Shown piece after piece: positions 6,531 to 7,401 of a stretch of DNA of 7,401 nt; position 1 is the first letter of the stretch; every line of letters starts with the position of its first letter. This DNA is from JAVBMP01 sp031552315 (lineage in GTDB: Bacteria; Desulfobacterota; Desulfovibrionia; Desulfovibrionales; Desulfovibrionaceae): NCBI GenBank assembly GCA_031552315.1, contig JAVBMP010000088.1:1-7401 (forward strand). Direction: 5' to 3'. A program made the translations under genes and the position numbers. The notes under the pieces are model-generated. The model did no database searches and was not told where the DNA came from. It saw only the letters and a program-made list of their open reading frames with translations.

Positions 6531-7193
6531 ATGCTGATACGCGAATGGATGACCACAAGGGTTATTTCCGTAACTGAAGACCAGTCCATAATGAAGGCCT
6601 CGCGCCTTATGCGCGACAATGACATACACCGCTTGCCGGTAGTTGACGGCAACGGCAAGGTTATAGGCATAGTTTCAGACCGCGACGTCAAGGCCGCCTC
6701 GCCCTCAAAGGCCACAACCCTTGACGTGCACGAGCTTTATTACCTGCTTTCCGAATTGAAAATCAAAGACATAATGACGCGCAACCCCGTCTGTCTTAAG
6801 CCGGATGACTCCATTGAACAGGCCGCGCTGGAAATGATAGAGCGGAACATAGGCGGCATGCCGGTGGTGGACGATTTTGGCATTTTGCAGGGCATAGTCA
6901 CAGATAGCGATATATTCAAGGTGCTTATCAATATCAGCGGGGCTTCCACCCCCGGCCTGCAACTGGCCTTTGAACTGCCGGCGGCTTCCGGCAGCCTGAA
7001 GCCCATTTTGAATTATTTGAAGGAACAGGGCGCGGACGTGGTTTCTGTGTTAAACGTGCAAAGTGAACACAACCAGGCCCTGCGCCGCGTGTATGTGCGC
7101 ATTCGCCGCCTTGAACCGGCGCGGGAAAAGGAATTGCTGGCCGCCATGAAGGAACAGTTTGGCCTGCTGCACTGGACAAAAAGCGGCAAATAG
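6531..7193 (+). CDS. Tandem CBS domain protein with C-terminal ACT-like domain (AcuB-like)
   Basis: The product has 220 residues, cytoplasmic, with no signal peptide or membrane segment. Two CBS domains lie at about residues 1-57 and 77-135, each ending in the ligand-site pattern: GIVSDRD at 46-52 and GIVTDSD at 121-127. CBS pairs of this type usually bind adenosine nucleotides and act as energy or ligand sensors. From about residue 141 to 215, with LQLAFELPAASGSLKPI and the later VYVRIRRL strand, the fold looks like an ACT regulatory domain. The CBS-CBS-ACT order and length match the AcuB group, named for acetoin utilisation in Bacillus, but no acetoin genes are in view, so no substrate is assigned. 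No catalytic domain is fused to it. AGGAGG at 6520-6525, 5 bases before the ATG, is an excellent ribosome binding site and fixes the start. A 207-base gap separates it from kdsD, suggesting its own unit. Confidence 0.88.
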   Translation: MLIREWMTTRVISVTEDQSIMKASRLMRDNDIHRLPVVDGNGKVIGIVSDRDVKAASPSKATTLDVHELYYLLSELKIKDIMTRNPVCLKPDDSIEQAALEMIERNIGGMPVVDDFGILQGIVTDSDIFKVLINISGASTPGLQLAFELPAASGSLKPILNYLKEQGADVVSVLNVQSEHNQALRRVYVRIRRLEPAREKELLAAMKEQFGLLHWTKSGK

Positions 7194-7247
7194 GTTGTGA
7201 GCGGAAACCGCAGGCGCAAGCAAAATAGTTGGCCCAAGCATTCCCGC

Positions 7248-7276
7248 TTGACATAATGCCCGGCCAGGGCTAATTA
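7248..7276 (+). promoter_or_regulatory. Promoter of the SRP-like RNA gene
   Basis: A perfect -35 hexamer TTGACA lies at 7248-7253. Exactly 17 bases later is TAATTA at 7271-7276, a weak -10 that keeps the leading TA. An alternative is GCTAAT at 7269-7274 with 15-base spacing. From TAATTA, initiation would fall near 7283-7284, where the RNA's terminal stem begins. The agreement of spacing, predicted start and structure is the main support. Confidence 0.6.
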
Positions 7277-7283
7277 AGCCCTT

Positions 7284-7363
7284 GAGCCGGGCGGCGGTAA
7301 CGCCGCCAACCCCGCCAGATTCGAAAGAAAGCAACGGTAACGGTAGTGCCGGGTGCCCGGCTC
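7284..7363 (+). ncRNA. ffs: Probable signal recognition particle RNA (4.5S RNA, small bacterial type), divergent tip
   Basis: SRP RNA binds Ffh and targets nascent membrane proteins to the translocon. GAGCCGGGC at 7284-7292 pairs perfectly with GCCCGGCTC at 7355-7363, giving a 9-bp closing stem. The apical part, CCAGATTCGAAAGAAAGC then AACGGTAACGG, matches the layout of the SRP domain IV hairpin: a CAG strand, a short stem, a GNRA-type tetraloop, the AGCA strand, and an asymmetric GGTAA-type loop. The usual tip in bacteria is close to CAGGTCCGGAAGGAAGCA. Here the tip stem is TTC/GAA around GAAA, and one core G is A. The middle (7290-7307) can fold into its own 7-bp GUAA-capped hairpin, so a simple rod is not obvious by eye. 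At about 80 bases it is shorter than most (95-115). Its own promoter and terminator support a real RNA gene. The SRP identity is likely but needs a covariance-model test. Confidence 0.7.
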
Positions 7364-7366
7364 TTT

Positions 7367-7400
7367 AAAAAGCGCGAAGCAATTCGCGCTTTTTTGTTTT
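7367..7400 (+). terminator. Intrinsic terminator of the SRP-like RNA gene
   Basis: AAAAAGCGCGAA at 7367-7378 pairs perfectly with TTCGCGCTTTTT at 7383-7394 around a GCAA tetraloop, and T runs continue (7390-7395 and 7397-7400). The stem starts three bases after the closing stem of the RNA gene. This is a textbook factor-independent terminator; the A-rich left arm could also let it work weakly on the opposite strand. Confidence 0.93.
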
Positions 7401-7401
7401 G

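Noticed and set aside
6340..6537. A 65-codon open frame in the gap before the CBS-ACT gene
   Set aside because: There is no ribosome binding site before its ATG, the composition is Lys/Arg/Ser-rich, and it runs through the strong ribosome binding site of the next gene. It looks like chance in AT-rich DNA.
7201..7211. Small hairpin GCGG-AAA-CCGC after the CBS-ACT gene as a terminator
   Set aside because: The stem is only 4 bp and no T run follows.
7311..7330. A tRNA T-arm-like ATTCGAA
   Set aside because: No acceptor stem, anticodon arm or flanking tRNA layout could be fitted around it, and the segment is better explained as the SRP-like apical hairpin.

Overview
The window reads as about 7.4 kb of ordinary chromosome from a Gram-negative bacterium, most likely a member of the Desulfovibrionaceae (Desulfobacterota). 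That assignment is inference. It rests on the order lysS, lolC, lolD, bamA, on a BamA with an extra domain before its POTRA repeats, and on general protein flavour. All protein genes are on the + strand. The sequence is moderately GC-rich except for one sharp AT-rich patch at the start of lolD.

Positions 1-5096 look like one operon devoted to building the outer membrane. The end of lysyl-tRNA synthetase is followed after 8 bases by the Lol permease. The permease overlaps the LolD ATPase by 8 bases, and LolD overlaps bamA by 17 bases. LolC and LolD form the inner-membrane machine that extracts lipoproteins and hands them on to the outer membrane. BamA inserts beta-barrel proteins there. After bamA come 222 bases without a gene, holding two strong inverted repeats. 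Next is kdsD, arabinose-5-phosphate isomerase (first step towards Kdo, the inner-core sugar of lipopolysaccharide), so the envelope theme continues. The skp/ompH and lpxD genes that often follow bamA are not here.

Positions 6324-7193 hold a 207-base AT-rich leader and a small regulatory-type protein with two CBS domains and an ACT-like tail, preceded by a near-ideal ribosome binding site.

Positions 7248-7395 hold a complete small RNA gene: a TTGACA promoter element, an RNA of about 80 bases closed by a perfect 9-bp terminal stem, and a textbook intrinsic terminator. Its apical part resembles the bacterial signal recognition particle RNA (4.5S, ffs) but with unusual substitutions in the normally near-invariant tip.

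The points most worth a second look are the divergent SRP-like RNA, the inverted repeat over its promoter, the 22% GC patch that encodes an extra N-terminus on LolD, the low-complexity tandem-repeat insert in LolC, and the 49-base hairpin before kdsD. I see no phage, insertion sequence, CRISPR array or clear new multi-gene system.
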